Shown here: positions 38,626 to 47,519 of the stretch, piece by piece
Layout of the letters: the number at the start of each line of letters is the position of its first letter
Position numbering within the stretch: position 1 is the stretch's first letter
Assembly (NCBI GenBank): GCA_017403345.1
Contig: JAFQOH010000194.1
Location: 8,079 to 72,078, forward strand
Direction: 5' to 3'
Source of the DNA: RGIG3701 sp017403345
GTDB taxonomy: Bacteria; Planctomycetota; Planctomycetia; Pirellulales; Thermoguttaceae
Length of the DNA stretch: 64,000 bases
The notes under the pieces: generated by a model
What the model saw: the letters and a program-made list of their open reading frames with translations, nothing else
What the model was told of the DNA's origin: nothing
The model's database searches: none
Translations under genes and position numbers: made by a program

Positions 38626-40029
38626 TCAGCGTTTTTCAGCGTTTTCTGCGTTTTCTGTGTTTTCTGCGTTGATGCACATTTTTCGGCATTCATCGTGCGG
38701 ACGGAGTAAAACGAAAGCCCAGACGCCGGCGGCGGCAAGGAGAAGCACGAGCGAGACATTTTGCGAGATGCTCAGTCCCGTTCCGAACGCCGAGGCTTCA
38801 TCCGTACGGATCATTTCGAGAATGAAGCGCGTGATGGGGTAAAGCGTGAGGAAAAGCGCAAACGTTTCCCCGTCGAATTTCTGTCCGATCCCCGACGCAT
38901 GACGGCGGAAACGCGAGTAAAGCAGCAGTGTGCCGCACACGAGAAGCGCATTAACGCTTGAGTAGAGCTGCGTTGGATAGACTGCGAGGCTGACGGGGCC
39001 GGAAGACTCCAGCGTCGTCCAGGAGACGGTTTTTGTTTTTTCTGCCGTTCCGTCAAAGCGAGAAAGCGTCATTTCGATCTTTCCGCTCTGACGCGTTCCC
39101 CAGATGAGCGCCTGAATGACGGTCTCGCGTTCCGGCGTCTCGATCCCTTGGATGCTCAGAACGTAATCCCCGGCCTGGATCCCGTTTTTTGCTGCTTTAC
39201 TTCCCGGAGAAACTGCCTCAACGAAAGTCGGAGCGGGAGCCGTTCGCGGATTTCGGTCACTCGCAAAGCGCATTCCGTGGTAGAGGTCATGCGGATCGAG
39301 ATGGATCTTTCCCTCTGCGAGCTGCTGCTCAAACGGAGGACTTCCGGCTGGAAAATGCACGCCCCAGTGTTCATGCGCGGCATCGCACACCCCGCCGAAA
39401 CAGCATCCGTTCAGAAAGCAGCCAAGCCGTCCCAGTGCGAGTCCCAGCATCATGCAGGGGGCAAGCAGATCCATCATTCGGAGAATGGAGAGCCGTTTCC
39501 AGAGCAGATAGACGACTCCGCCGAGAAACCCGCCGATGATGGAGCCGTACACGACCAGTCCGCCCTCTGGAATGTTCGCGATGTTGGCGAGCGTCTGTCC
39601 AAGTGTCGGAGCTTTGAACGAATCCCAGTACTCGATGACGTAAAAGAGACGCGCTCCTAAAATTCCCGGAATGCAGAGCCAGAACAGGATCTCCTGGATG
39701 TGCTGTGCCGTGAAGCCGTACCGCGGCGCCCGCCAGACGGCAAGACCAAAGGAAAGCAGGATCCCAAGGAGCATCATCGTACCGTAAGCACGGATCGGGA
39801 TCCCTGCCGCACAGCCCGCCTTGGGAAGGAGCCAGCAGACAAGAAAGCCGCTGAAAAGCGCAAGCCCCAGCACTTGAAGACCTTCGGAAACGGATTTTTC
39901 CGGTGCGTATTTTCGATAGAGGAACCAGCCGGCAATGATGCCGATCCCCCAAAGGACCGCGAGGATCCCAAAACCAAAAAGCGGCAGACCAAAAATTTCG
40001 TACGGAATGAAAAAAAGCGTCTGGTGCAT
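38626..40029 (-). CDS. lgt: Prolipoprotein diacylglyceryl transferase with PDZ-like insert
   Basis: A 467-residue polytopic membrane enzyme that moves diacylglycerol from phosphatidylglycerol to the lipobox Cys of prolipoproteins. The Lgt signature appears as LGRLGCFLNGCCFGG (near residue 205), with YGTMMLLGI and a final membrane region VYPTQLYSS plus GETFALFLTLYPITRFILE. Between membrane segments lies a PDZ-like domain of about 85 residues (FVEAVSPGSKAAKNGIQAGDYVLSIQG). Most bacterial Lgt are about 270-330 residues and lack this insert. The tail NAENTENAENAEKR derives from a 9-bp-type repeat. Its lipoprotein clients here include the LpoB-like and COG3014-like proteins. Confidence 0.88.
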   Translation of the reverse strand: MHQTLFFIPYEIFGLPLFGFGILAVLWGIGIIAGWFLYRKYAPEKSVSEGLQVLGLALFSGFLVCWLLPKAGCAAGIPIRAYGTMMLLGILLSFGLAVWRAPRYGFTAQHIQEILFWLCIPGILGARLFYVIEYWDSFKAPTLGQTLANIANIPEGGLVVYGSIIGGFLGGVVYLLWKRLSILRMMDLLAPCMMLGLALGRLGCFLNGCCFGGVCDAAHEHWGVHFPAGSPPFEQQLAEGKIHLDPHDLYHGMRFASDRNPRTAPAPTFVEAVSPGSKAAKNGIQAGDYVLSIQGIETPERETVIQALIWGTRQSGKIEMTLSRFDGTAEKTKTVSWTTLESSGPVSLAVYPTQLYSSVNALLVCGTLLLYSRFRRHASGIGQKFDGETFALFLTLYPITRFILEMIRTDEASAFGTGLSISQNVSLVLLLAAAGVWAFVLLRPHDECRKMCINAENTENAENAEKR

Positions 40030-40095
40030 GCGTTCATCTCTTTTCTATGCAAGGGGACTCGGGAGATCTTCCCTGAAGGACCGCTGGATAAACCG

Positions 40096-40968
40096 TCAGT
40101 TTTCCGACTCGATCAGCAGATTGTCGATCAGCCGCGTATCGTCTACCCGCACTGCAAGTAAAATCGCGGCGGGAAGCTGGATCTCGTCGTCTTCCGCAGG
40201 CAAAAGCGTTTCCGGATCCACGATAGCGACGTAGTCCACGGAATGATTCGGATGCGCCAAGATCGCACGGATCGCCGCGTCGACTGTACTTCGGCTTCGG
40301 CATCCGTCATGCAGGATCATTTCGCGGGCTTTTTCCAGACTTTGCGAGAGGCAGAGCGCACGCGTACGCGCTTCCGGAGAAAGGTACCGATTGCGGGAAC
40401 TCATCGCCAAACCGTCCGCTTCGCGAATGATCGGGCACATTTGGATCTCGATCGGAACGTTCAGATCCCGAACGAATTGGCGGATGACCTGGACCTGTTG
40501 GAAGTCTTTTTGGCCGAAAAACGCAATATCGGCCTGCGTCATGTTGAAGAGCTTCAGGACGACCGTCGCGACACCGCGAAAATGCGTTGGCCGAAACGTT
40601 CCCTCAAGCGGAAGCGCAGCACCTGCGACGTCTACGTAAGTGTGGAAGTTTTTCGGATACATTTCGTCCGCTGACGGCGTGAAAACGATGATGTTCTCCT
40701 TTTCGTTGACTTCTTCAAGCAGCGCAAGGTCATTTTCCAGCGTACGCGGGTACTTCTCGAAATCTTCGCCCGGCGCGAACTGCGTCGGATTTACGAAAAT
40801 GGACACGATCGTCCAGTCGGACTGCTTCAGTGATTCTTTCACGAGCGAAATGTGTCCGGCATGGAGCGCCCCCATCGTCGGTACGAGACCAACGCGCAGA
40901 TTTTGAAGATGAAGCGATTTCACGACCGAGTGCAGCTCCGTGCACTCACGCACGACTTGAGGTTTCAT
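40096..40968 (-). CDS. panC: Pantoate-beta-alanine ligase
   Basis: A 290-residue enzyme joining pantoate and beta-alanine with ATP to make pantothenate for coenzyme A. Visible motifs are VPTMGALHAGHISLV (HIGH-type, residues about 29-43), NPTQFAPGEDFEKYPR, FGQKDFQQVQVIRQFVRDLN and LAMSSRNRYLSPE (KMSKS-equivalent). The length is normal. It lies 166 bases after folK and 66 bases before lgt on the same strand, so these metabolic genes may share a transcript. Confidence 0.96.
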   Translation of the reverse strand: MKPQVVRECTELHSVVKSLHLQNLRVGLVPTMGALHAGHISLVKESLKQSDWTIVSIFVNPTQFAPGEDFEKYPRTLENDLALLEEVNEKENIIVFTPSADEMYPKNFHTYVDVAGAALPLEGTFRPTHFRGVATVVLKLFNMTQADIAFFGQKDFQQVQVIRQFVRDLNVPIEIQMCPIIREADGLAMSSRNRYLSPEARTRALCLSQSLEKAREMILHDGCRSRSTVDAAIRAILAHPNHSVDYVAIVDPETLLPAEDDEIQLPAAILLAVRVDDTRLIDNLLIESEN

Positions 40969-41134
40969 GATTTTTTCAACTTTCTGAAATGAAAAGATGG
41001 TTTTCTGAAATAAATTTTACCTGAAATGGAAACTTTCCAAACGGGCTGTCAAAAATTTACGGTCCATCCGCTGACTGCGGAGCAGTTTCACCGCTGAAGG
41101 CACTGAAAACTCACCGAAAAGCGTGACTTTCGGA

Positions 41135-41944
41135 TCAGCTGGGCGGTCTTCGGATCAGCTGGATGATCTTCCTGAATGTTTCCGGCGATCCACCGTTTCG
41201 GCAGACCCAGCGCCGGGCGAGGAGCGGACATTTCCGTTTTCGGGAAAGTTCCAGAAGCTCTTGAGGCACTGCCTCCATGCTGTCCCAGAGCAGGAATGGT
41301 TCCCGTTCCACTAAGCGAGAGGCCTCTTCTGCCATTCCATCCATTTCATCCATTCCATTCATTCTGTCCATTCCGTCGGGTCTTTCCCGTTTTTTCAGGA
41401 CCGAAAGCATTTCTGCAAGACTCTGTCCTGTCAGTGGATGGATCCTTTCCGGTGAAAGCTCGCACGCCGGCTCCAAAACGAAACGCCGCCACGGCATCAT
41501 CGGGTGCGGCAGGACCAGGTGCGGTGCCGCATCCAGAAACAGATCGTCCCAAAGCAGAAGATCCAGATCCGCGGTCCTCGCCGACCAATGCTCCTCCGGA
41601 CTCCCGGTCCGTTTCCGTCCAAATTCCTTTTCAAGTGCCAGCAGGTACTTCAAAAACCGCTCCGGCTTCCACTCTTCCGGGACGCGCATCTGAATGACTG
41701 CGTTCCAGTAGTCCGGCTCCGGTTCCCGCGGAAAGACAGTCTGAACGCCAGTCTGAACGCCAGTCTGAACGCCAGTCTGAACGCCAGGCGATTTTTCGTC
41801 TGAAAGCGTCACGGCTCTGGTACGCAGGAGAGAGGAGGTTCGAACACCATCAAAATCCCGAGCCAGACGCTTTTCGATCTTCCGAAAAACCGTCTCACCG
41901 TCTCCAAGATTCGCCCCAAATGCGGCCAGTACGTCGTGCGTCAC
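41135..41944 (-). CDS. folK: HPPK, folate pyrophosphokinase, with repeat insert
   Basis: A 269-residue enzyme that pyrophosphorylates 6-hydroxymethyl-7,8-dihydropterin in folate synthesis; typical HPPK are about 160 residues. The HPPK motifs GANLGD, LEKEFGRKR and ARTADLDLLLWDD with LPHPMMPWRRFVLEP are all present. A GVQT run of four units from a 4 x 12 bp array is inserted between the first strand region and DYWNAV. The extra C-terminal part carries a Met/Asp/Gly run (MDRMNGMDEMDGM). The GTG start overlaps the DUF4340 stop codon (GTGA), so translation is coupled. Confidence 0.9.
   Translation of the reverse strand: MTHDVLAAFGANLGDGETVFRKIEKRLARDFDGVRTSSLLRTRAVTLSDEKSPGVQTGVQTGVQTGVQTVFPREPEPDYWNAVIQMRVPEEWKPERFLKYLLALEKEFGRKRTGSPEEHWSARTADLDLLLWDDLFLDAAPHLVLPHPMMPWRRFVLEPACELSPERIHPLTGQSLAEMLSVLKKRERPDGMDRMNGMDEMDGMAEEASRLVEREPFLLWDSMEAVPQELLELSRKRKCPLLARRWVCRNGGSPETFRKIIQLIRRPPS
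41737..41784. repeat. Tandem array, 4 x 12 bp, within folK
   Basis: Four perfect copies of cagtctgaacgc. On the coding strand they encode a GVQT repeat inside the HPPK domain. Confidence 0.93.
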
Positions 41945-43782
41945 GTTCCGTTCCCCGCCGTTTCTGCTGCGTCTCCAGTTTTTACCGCAGCCGGTGTTTC
42001 TGCCGCAGCCGGCGTTTCCGTTTCACCGTGATCGTGCGGGCTGTTCGGGTCGGTGCACTGTGACGCGGAATGCGTTTCAGTTTCTGCCGCATTTTCAGTT
42101 TCTGCCGCATTTTCAGTTTCTGCCGCAGCCGGCGTTTCCGTTTCACCGTGATCGTGCGGGCAGTTCGGGTCGGTGCACTGAGACGCGGAATGCGTTTCAG
42201 TTTCTGCCGCAGCCGGCGTTTCCGTTTCACCGTGATCGTGCGGGCAATTGGGGTCGGTGCACTGAGACGCGGAATGCGTTTCAGGTTCCAGGGTTTCCGC
42301 TTTTTCTTCCGCCTCGCGCTTTCTCTTTTCAGCCTCCTCCGTCGAAATGAAGACGTTTGCGTACGTGAGGTGGATCTGCTGGTAAACGTCCTCCGGAATG
42401 ATGAAGTACCAGTCCGCGAAAAGCTCGTTCATTTTCTCGACGCGTTTGCGAGCGTCGGCAAGTTTTTCCTCGTAGATCCGATCCTCTTGCGCGTTGATCT
42501 CGATCAGAGCCTGATTTTGAGCCTGGTACTGTGCTTTGACCGCTTCATCGGCGTCTTCCGGCGGAGCAGGGGGCAGCTCCATCCGTTTCGGCAGCTCGAT
42601 CCCCTGCGGGTAAAGGTCTGCCGTCAGGATCAGGTAACGGTAGAATTTCCGTCCGTTTCCAAGCTCAAGATCCTCAAGCGCCTCCTGTCCTGCGATCCCG
42701 CCGAAAAAGAGCCGGTAGACGATCCCGTTTTTCGTGTAGACGTGTACCTGTCCGTCCGTCGAGAAGAGGGAGTTCACTACGCCGTTTCCCAAATTCATTG
42801 GAAGGACGCAGAATCCGCATTTCTGGAGCATGAGATCCTGTTCCTGTGTGAGCTGGATATTTTCCGGCGTGCGAAACGCTTTCAGGATCCCTTCGGGTTT
42901 TCTCTGCACGCTCGCGATCCGCATGTCGGCCAAAGCCTGACTGACTTTTCGCAGCATCGGCAGATCCAGCGTCATTCCGGTCGGCATTCCCATGTCGCGC
43001 ATTCCGTTTCCGAACATTCGGAGGTTGGAAACGAGGACCCAGTCCGGATCTTCCAAGTACTTCTGCTCGATCGAAAACTGCCCGCGGTGATTGAAGGCAG
43101 TCCCTTGATCCTGTGCATGAAGATCCAGCTGGCAATCCAGCGCAAAAAGACTTCCGATGTCGGAGGGCTGGATCTTGAGCAGATCGCGCTCGATCCAGTC
43201 AATGAATTTCGCGGACAGTTTTGAGGGATCCATCTTCACGATGTAGACCGGATTCTGTCCCCCGCGCCGAACGTAGTATTTCCCGCTCCCATCTTCCGTT
43301 TCATGGCCGAGGATGAGATCGAGGAGGACTTTTCCGCTTGCATTTCGGATGACGATCTGGTCCCCGCGTTCTTCCGGGGCGGCACTTTGCGAATCTTCCG
43401 GCTCGAGAACTCCGCATTTTTTCCGAGTCTCAGCATCCTCACCCACGACACGAAGCACTTCCAGACCGGAAAGAGCCGAAACGACTTCCACCATTCGGTT
43501 TTGCGCATTTGCCGGGTACCCGCTGAAAGAAGAAAGGATCCACTGACCGTTTACTTTGCGGACTTCCAGCCGGGCGATCCGTCCGCTTTTTTCTACGCTT
43601 GCGAGCGAAAGTGACGCGACGTCCATGACGTCATGGAGTTCGGGAAAAAGGACCTTTTCCACCATTTTTTCCGCCGTGAAAGTCTCCCCTTCCGGCCGCG
43701 AGAGCCAGATCGCCGGGAGGAGCGCGCAAAACGCAAGGACGAAAAACAAAAAAGTCTTCAGCGTATCGTTCGTGAGTTTCAT
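41941..43782 (-). CDS. DUF4340 protein of a gliding-type ABC locus, Cys/His-repeat tail
   Basis: A 613-residue protein. One N-terminal membrane helix (TFLFFVLAFCALLPAIW) precedes a large extracytoplasmic DUF4340 region with WILSSFSGYPANAQNRMVEV and related segments. DUF4340 proteins are routinely encoded beside GldF/GldG-like ABC transporters, as here. The last 130 residues hold three copies of a 28-residue unit containing QCTDPNCPHDHG, separated by ETENAAET units; the third copy has Ser for the second Cys. The Cys and His spacing looks metal-binding, but that is inference. ATG 43782 is preferred over TTG 43791. Confidence 0.8.
   Translation of the reverse strand: MKLTNDTLKTFLFFVLAFCALLPAIWLSRPEGETFTAEKMVEKVLFPELHDVMDVASLSLASVEKSGRIARLEVRKVNGQWILSSFSGYPANAQNRMVEVVSALSGLEVLRVVGEDAETRKKCGVLEPEDSQSAAPEERGDQIVIRNASGKVLLDLILGHETEDGSGKYYVRRGGQNPVYIVKMDPSKLSAKFIDWIERDLLKIQPSDIGSLFALDCQLDLHAQDQGTAFNHRGQFSIEQKYLEDPDWVLVSNLRMFGNGMRDMGMPTGMTLDLPMLRKVSQALADMRIASVQRKPEGILKAFRTPENIQLTQEQDLMLQKCGFCVLPMNLGNGVVNSLFSTDGQVHVYTKNGIVYRLFFGGIAGQEALEDLELGNGRKFYRYLILTADLYPQGIELPKRMELPPAPPEDADEAVKAQYQAQNQALIEINAQEDRIYEEKLADARKRVEKMNELFADWYFIIPEDVYQQIHLTYANVFISTEEAEKRKREAEEKAETLEPETHSASQCTDPNCPHDHGETETPAAAETETHSASQCTDPNCPHDHGETETPAAAETENAAETENAAETETHSASQCTDPNSPHDHGETETPAAAETPAAVKTGDAAETAGNGT
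42005..42290. repeat. 84-bp coding repeats in DUF4340 gene
   Basis: Three copies of an 84-bp unit with two extra 18-bp units (ttctgccgcattttcagt) inserted between the distal copies. Copies differ by only a few bases. Confidence 0.88.
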
Positions 43783-43857
43783 GAAATTCAAATTCCTTAC
43801 CCCAAAAATATTTTGGTGCGATCCGGTTTGCCGAGTGTCACCGCAGCTTGGCAGATC

Positions 43858-46554
43858 CTACGATTTTCTTAAACGTCCGGCGGAGATCCCGCTCCGTTCC
43901 TGATTTTTCCGGTAAATGAAGACCAGAAACGCGATGAAAAGCGGCAGGATCGGCGGCAGGAGCACTGCCAGAAGTTTCCGTTCATTCTGGATCTTTAGGA
44001 TCTGCGTCTGAAAATCTTTTTCCATCCGTTCCACTTCCTTCTGAATGTTCGTCGTGAGCCGTGTGATGGTCTTCTGCATTTCGCTTTGACCGACGCTGAG
44101 GAGCCACTCGCGGGTCTCTTCCGCTTCACTCTGCGAAAGTTCACCGCGGCTGATCTGCTCGTTCAGTTTCGCGACTCGCGCATTCAGTTCCTTTTCCAGC
44201 TCTTCCTGCCTAGTCTCGAGCTGCCCCATGAGTTCCTTTTCTTGAGCGTCGAACTCTTTCTGGAACTGATTTCTGTACTGCTCGATCGTTTCGAGTTTCC
44301 GGTGGAACGGCTGGTGTTTACGGATGGCGTAGAATCGGTTTTCGCCGCCGAGACGCTCCATGACGTTCAAAACGTAGTTGATGTTGTCGAAATCGGCGTC
44401 AGTCCCCATTCCGCCGGCGGAACGCATCTGCACGAAACCCTCGAAAAAGAGGTCCGTATCTGCCGTCAAAATGACGTGAAGCCCCTTTCGGTCCGCGCGG
44501 GCCGAGCGGATCTCTGCTGCGAGGATGTATGGGTGCGACGTGATCTCAAAATCTGTCTTCATGTTCAGATTCTGCGGAATGAATCCCAATTCCGGATTCC
44601 GAAACAGTTTCTTGTACGGAATGACTCCGGAGTGCGAGGCTGCCTGGATCAGCGGGGTCACGTTCACGTTTTTCACTGCCGGATCCTGCTGAATGTGCCC
44701 GGAGTAAAGGAAGACCATTCGGCGAAGTCCGCTGACTGCGGGGTCTTTTTCCGCAAACGGCTGCGGATCCAGTTCGTTTCGGTCGATGAACAGGAAGGGA
44801 TCCGGACTGCGGGAGAATCGCGGAATGGGTCGGTATTTCTGCGCGACGACTTCCTCTTCGGAAAATTTCACGCCCAAAAGCTCCCAGAGTTTCTTTCGAT
44901 CCGCTTTCGGCAGATTTCCAGCCATCATCGCCATGGCGTCCATCGGATCTCGGGAAAGCCTGCGCTGCTCGCACGTCGGCGTGAACTGACTGCAGAGCGG
45001 AAGCGGATCCTCAAAGATCGCCGTCGGCACTCCCGTTTCCAGAAGCGCGAGGAAATTGTCCATCTGGTACGGTTCCAGCGTGGAGGGCTGGACTGCCAGA
45101 ACGACGTCGACCGTTTTGGGATCGAGCGGGTAGGAAGGATTCAGAGGCACGATCTCGTAGGATTTCCGAAGCTCGGCGATGATGGGACTGACGGCGCTTT
45201 CGATCGTCTCGCGGTCCATTCCCGCCATCGGCATCGCGCTGAACATTCCAAGCAGATTCGCGTCGGTCTGAAGCACGCCAAGCCGTTTTCTTTGGTGCGT
45301 CGCGGCCATCAGGAGCGAACGGACCATTTCGTATTCGACCGGCAGTCCGCGCGAGAAAAACGGGATGACTTCCTGATTCAGTCCGCACGTCATCGCGACG
45401 CCGAGGTAGACGCTTTTCTTTTCCTGATTCCCGCGGACCAGAACGTTCACTTCAGTCGGTACGATCCCGAAGTTTTTCTCGACCTGCATCGCCTCATCCG
45501 TGAATCTCTCCAGCGAATGGAAATGCACGCGGATCTTGCTTCCGGCGCAGGTCTCAAACTGGCGCAGTGTCGATTCCAGATTCCGTTTCACCTGCGCGAA
45601 CTCGCCCGGTATCTGCGGACTCAGATAGGCGTGTATCTCGACGGGGTATTCCGGGTCGAATTCCCTCAAAAGCTGGATCGTCTCCGGGCAAAGCGAGTTG
45701 AGTTTCTCTGCCGTGCAGTCCTTCTGAAGGTCAAATCGATTGAAGATGACCGTCAGAGACGAAACGAGTATGGTCAGACACACCGTACGCAGCGCATAGT
45801 GTCCGGCCCGTTTCCATCCGGAATTCCCGCTGAACCAGTGACGCCGGCTGATGAAGATCATGCAGAGGTAGAGCATGACCAGCGCGATCGCGGCAAAATA
45901 AAACGCGGACGCAAACGAGATCACCCCTTTGCAGAATGGTGCGTAGCGAGCCTCGAAACTCCAAAATGCCATTCCTGAAGCAAATCTTTCCGGAAGGATG
46001 ACTTCTGCGCACGCAGAAAAGACGAACGGCGCGTTCAAAAGAATGCCCCAAACGTAACCGATCGTGAGATTGTTCGTGAGGAAAGACGCCGTCATTCCGA
46101 TCGCCAGCATTGCCATGCCGACGAACCAGAATCCGACGTATGTTGAAAAGAAAAGCCCGGCATCCGGCGTCCCGAGCGTAGAAAGTACGATGAAATTACA
46201 CAGTGCCGAGAAAAGGAGCGAGCTGGAGTAGATCCCAAGACACGCAAGGTACTTTCCTGCCACGACATCCAGATCGTTCACCGGAAGCGTCAGCAGAAGT
46301 TCATCGGTTCCCTGACGGCGTTCCTCGGCCCACGTATTCATCGTGATCGCCGGCGCAAAAACCAACATGATGAAGGGGAAAAAGGGTGTCAGCTGATCCA
46401 GATTCGCCAGATTATTGACGAAAAACGCATTGCTCCAAAAAGCCGCGATCGTGCTGAGAAGCACAAAAACGCATAGGAAAACGTACCCGGTCGGATTCGC
46501 AAAGTAGCTGAAAAAATTCCGGTAAAAAATCGCCTGGATCGCGTATCGATTCAT
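43858..46554 (-). CDS. Fused GldF-GldG-like ABC permease and auxiliary protein
   Basis: An 898-residue protein. Residues 1-260 form a six-helix ABC-2 permease (FFSYFANPTGYVFLCVF, TWAEERRQGTDELLLTLPV), like GldF. From about 280 to 800 it matches GldG-type extracytoplasmic domains (DLQKDCTAEKLNSLCPETIQ, PVEIHAYLSPQIP, ETGVPTAIFEDP). A coiled coil and a last membrane helix near 865-885 end the chain. In Bacteroidetes these parts are separate proteins; planctomycetes have them in loci with DUF4340 of unknown cargo. The ATPase partner lies just upstream (46700-47461). Confidence 0.85.
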   Translation of the reverse strand: MNRYAIQAIFYRNFFSYFANPTGYVFLCVFVLLSTIAAFWSNAFFVNNLANLDQLTPFFPFIMLVFAPAITMNTWAEERRQGTDELLLTLPVNDLDVVAGKYLACLGIYSSSLLFSALCNFIVLSTLGTPDAGLFFSTYVGFWFVGMAMLAIGMTASFLTNNLTIGYVWGILLNAPFVFSACAEVILPERFASGMAFWSFEARYAPFCKGVISFASAFYFAAIALVMLYLCMIFISRRHWFSGNSGWKRAGHYALRTVCLTILVSSLTVIFNRFDLQKDCTAEKLNSLCPETIQLLREFDPEYPVEIHAYLSPQIPGEFAQVKRNLESTLRQFETCAGSKIRVHFHSLERFTDEAMQVEKNFGIVPTEVNVLVRGNQEKKSVYLGVAMTCGLNQEVIPFFSRGLPVEYEMVRSLLMAATHQRKRLGVLQTDANLLGMFSAMPMAGMDRETIESAVSPIIAELRKSYEIVPLNPSYPLDPKTVDVVLAVQPSTLEPYQMDNFLALLETGVPTAIFEDPLPLCSQFTPTCEQRRLSRDPMDAMAMMAGNLPKADRKKLWELLGVKFSEEEVVAQKYRPIPRFSRSPDPFLFIDRNELDPQPFAEKDPAVSGLRRMVFLYSGHIQQDPAVKNVNVTPLIQAASHSGVIPYKKLFRNPELGFIPQNLNMKTDFEITSHPYILAAEIRSARADRKGLHVILTADTDLFFEGFVQMRSAGGMGTDADFDNINYVLNVMERLGGENRFYAIRKHQPFHRKLETIEQYRNQFQKEFDAQEKELMGQLETRQEELEKELNARVAKLNEQISRGELSQSEAEETREWLLSVGQSEMQKTITRLTTNIQKEVERMEKDFQTQILKIQNERKLLAVLLPPILPLFIAFLVFIYRKNQERSGISAGRLRKS

Positions 46555-46644
46555 GGTAAAACGTTGATTAAATTGAAAAATCCCTTTTGAAACCGTTTGT
46601 TTTTACTGCGGCACTCCCAATGCCGTGCGTTCTGCTCTTCCGGG

Positions 46645-46690
46645 CATTTTCAACGCACGTTTTTACGCACATTTTCAACGCACGTTTTCT
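46645..46690. repeat. Direct repeat, about 2 x 25 bp, 3' of ABC ATPase gene
   Basis: Two copies of cattttcaacgcacgttttt separated by cgca-type spacers, ten bases after the ATPase stop codon. Confidence 0.6.
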
Positions 46691-46699
46691 GCCGAATGC

Positions 46700-47461
46700 C
46701 TACTTTTGCACGATCTCCGGCGTTCCCAATCCGCAGAAGTGCTCTTCGAGCGTCTTTCCGTCTTTCAGGAGATCCGAAACGCTGCCGTCGTATCGAAGCC
46801 TTCCTTCGGAAATGAAGAGGACCCGGTTCGTCATGGCTTCAACTTCCTGAAGAATGTGCGTCGAAAGCAGGATCGTCTTCGTTTCTCCCAGCGCGCGGAT
46901 CGTTTTGCGCACTTCGCGGATCTGGATCGGATCCAGCCCGGAAGTTGGTTCGTCTAGGATCAGAACGTCAGGATCGTGAAGCAAAACCTGCGCCATTCCG
47001 ACACGCTGACGGAAACCGCGGGACAGTTTTCCGATCGGTTTCCCTAAAACCGTTTCCAGCCGGCACATTTCGATGACCCACTCCATGCGTTTTTTCCGAC
47101 TTTTCGGCGACAGACCGCGCACTGACGCAAAAAATTCCAGCAGACTTTTCGGCGTCATGTCTGGGTAAAGCGGTCCATTTTCCGGCAGGTATCCCAGATG
47201 ACGCGCTCCGGAGATCCGGTCCGAATTCATGTCGAAACCCGCGATCCGTGCCGTTCCCGTACTGGGAGCCAGATACCCGGTGAGGATCTTCATCGTCGTG
47301 CTCTTTCCCGCTCCGTTTGGTCCCAGGAATGCCGTGACTTCCCCGCGCCGGATCTGAAACGAAACGTCTTCGATCGCAGTGAAGGGACCGTAGTATTTGG
47401 AAAGTCCCGATGCTTCGATCAGGACGGGCGCGTCTTTCGTCTGATTGGAAGATCCTTCCAT
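46700..47461 (-). CDS. ABC transporter ATP-binding protein (GldA-like)
   Basis: A 254-residue ATPase. Walker A GPNGAGKST, signature LSRGFRQRVGMAQ, Walker B LILDEPTSGLDP and the switch His in STHILQEVE are present. It pairs with the downstream GldF-GldG-like and DUF4340 genes, so it should energise that complex. The ATG at 47461 has AAAGGA five bases upstream; the frame is open to 47494 without support. The substrate is unknown. Confidence 0.92.
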   Translation of the reverse strand: MEGSSNQTKDAPVLIEASGLSKYYGPFTAIEDVSFQIRRGEVTAFLGPNGAGKSTTMKILTGYLAPSTGTARIAGFDMNSDRISGARHLGYLPENGPLYPDMTPKSLLEFFASVRGLSPKSRKKRMEWVIEMCRLETVLGKPIGKLSRGFRQRVGMAQVLLHDPDVLILDEPTSGLDPIQIREVRKTIRALGETKTILLSTHILQEVEAMTNRVLFISEGRLRYDGSVSDLLKDGKTLEEHFCGLGTPEIVQK

Positions 47462-47519
47462 GATTTCCTTTCTCTTCATCTTCCAGGCCTGCATTCGTTC
47501 CCAGACTCTGCCGGGGACT

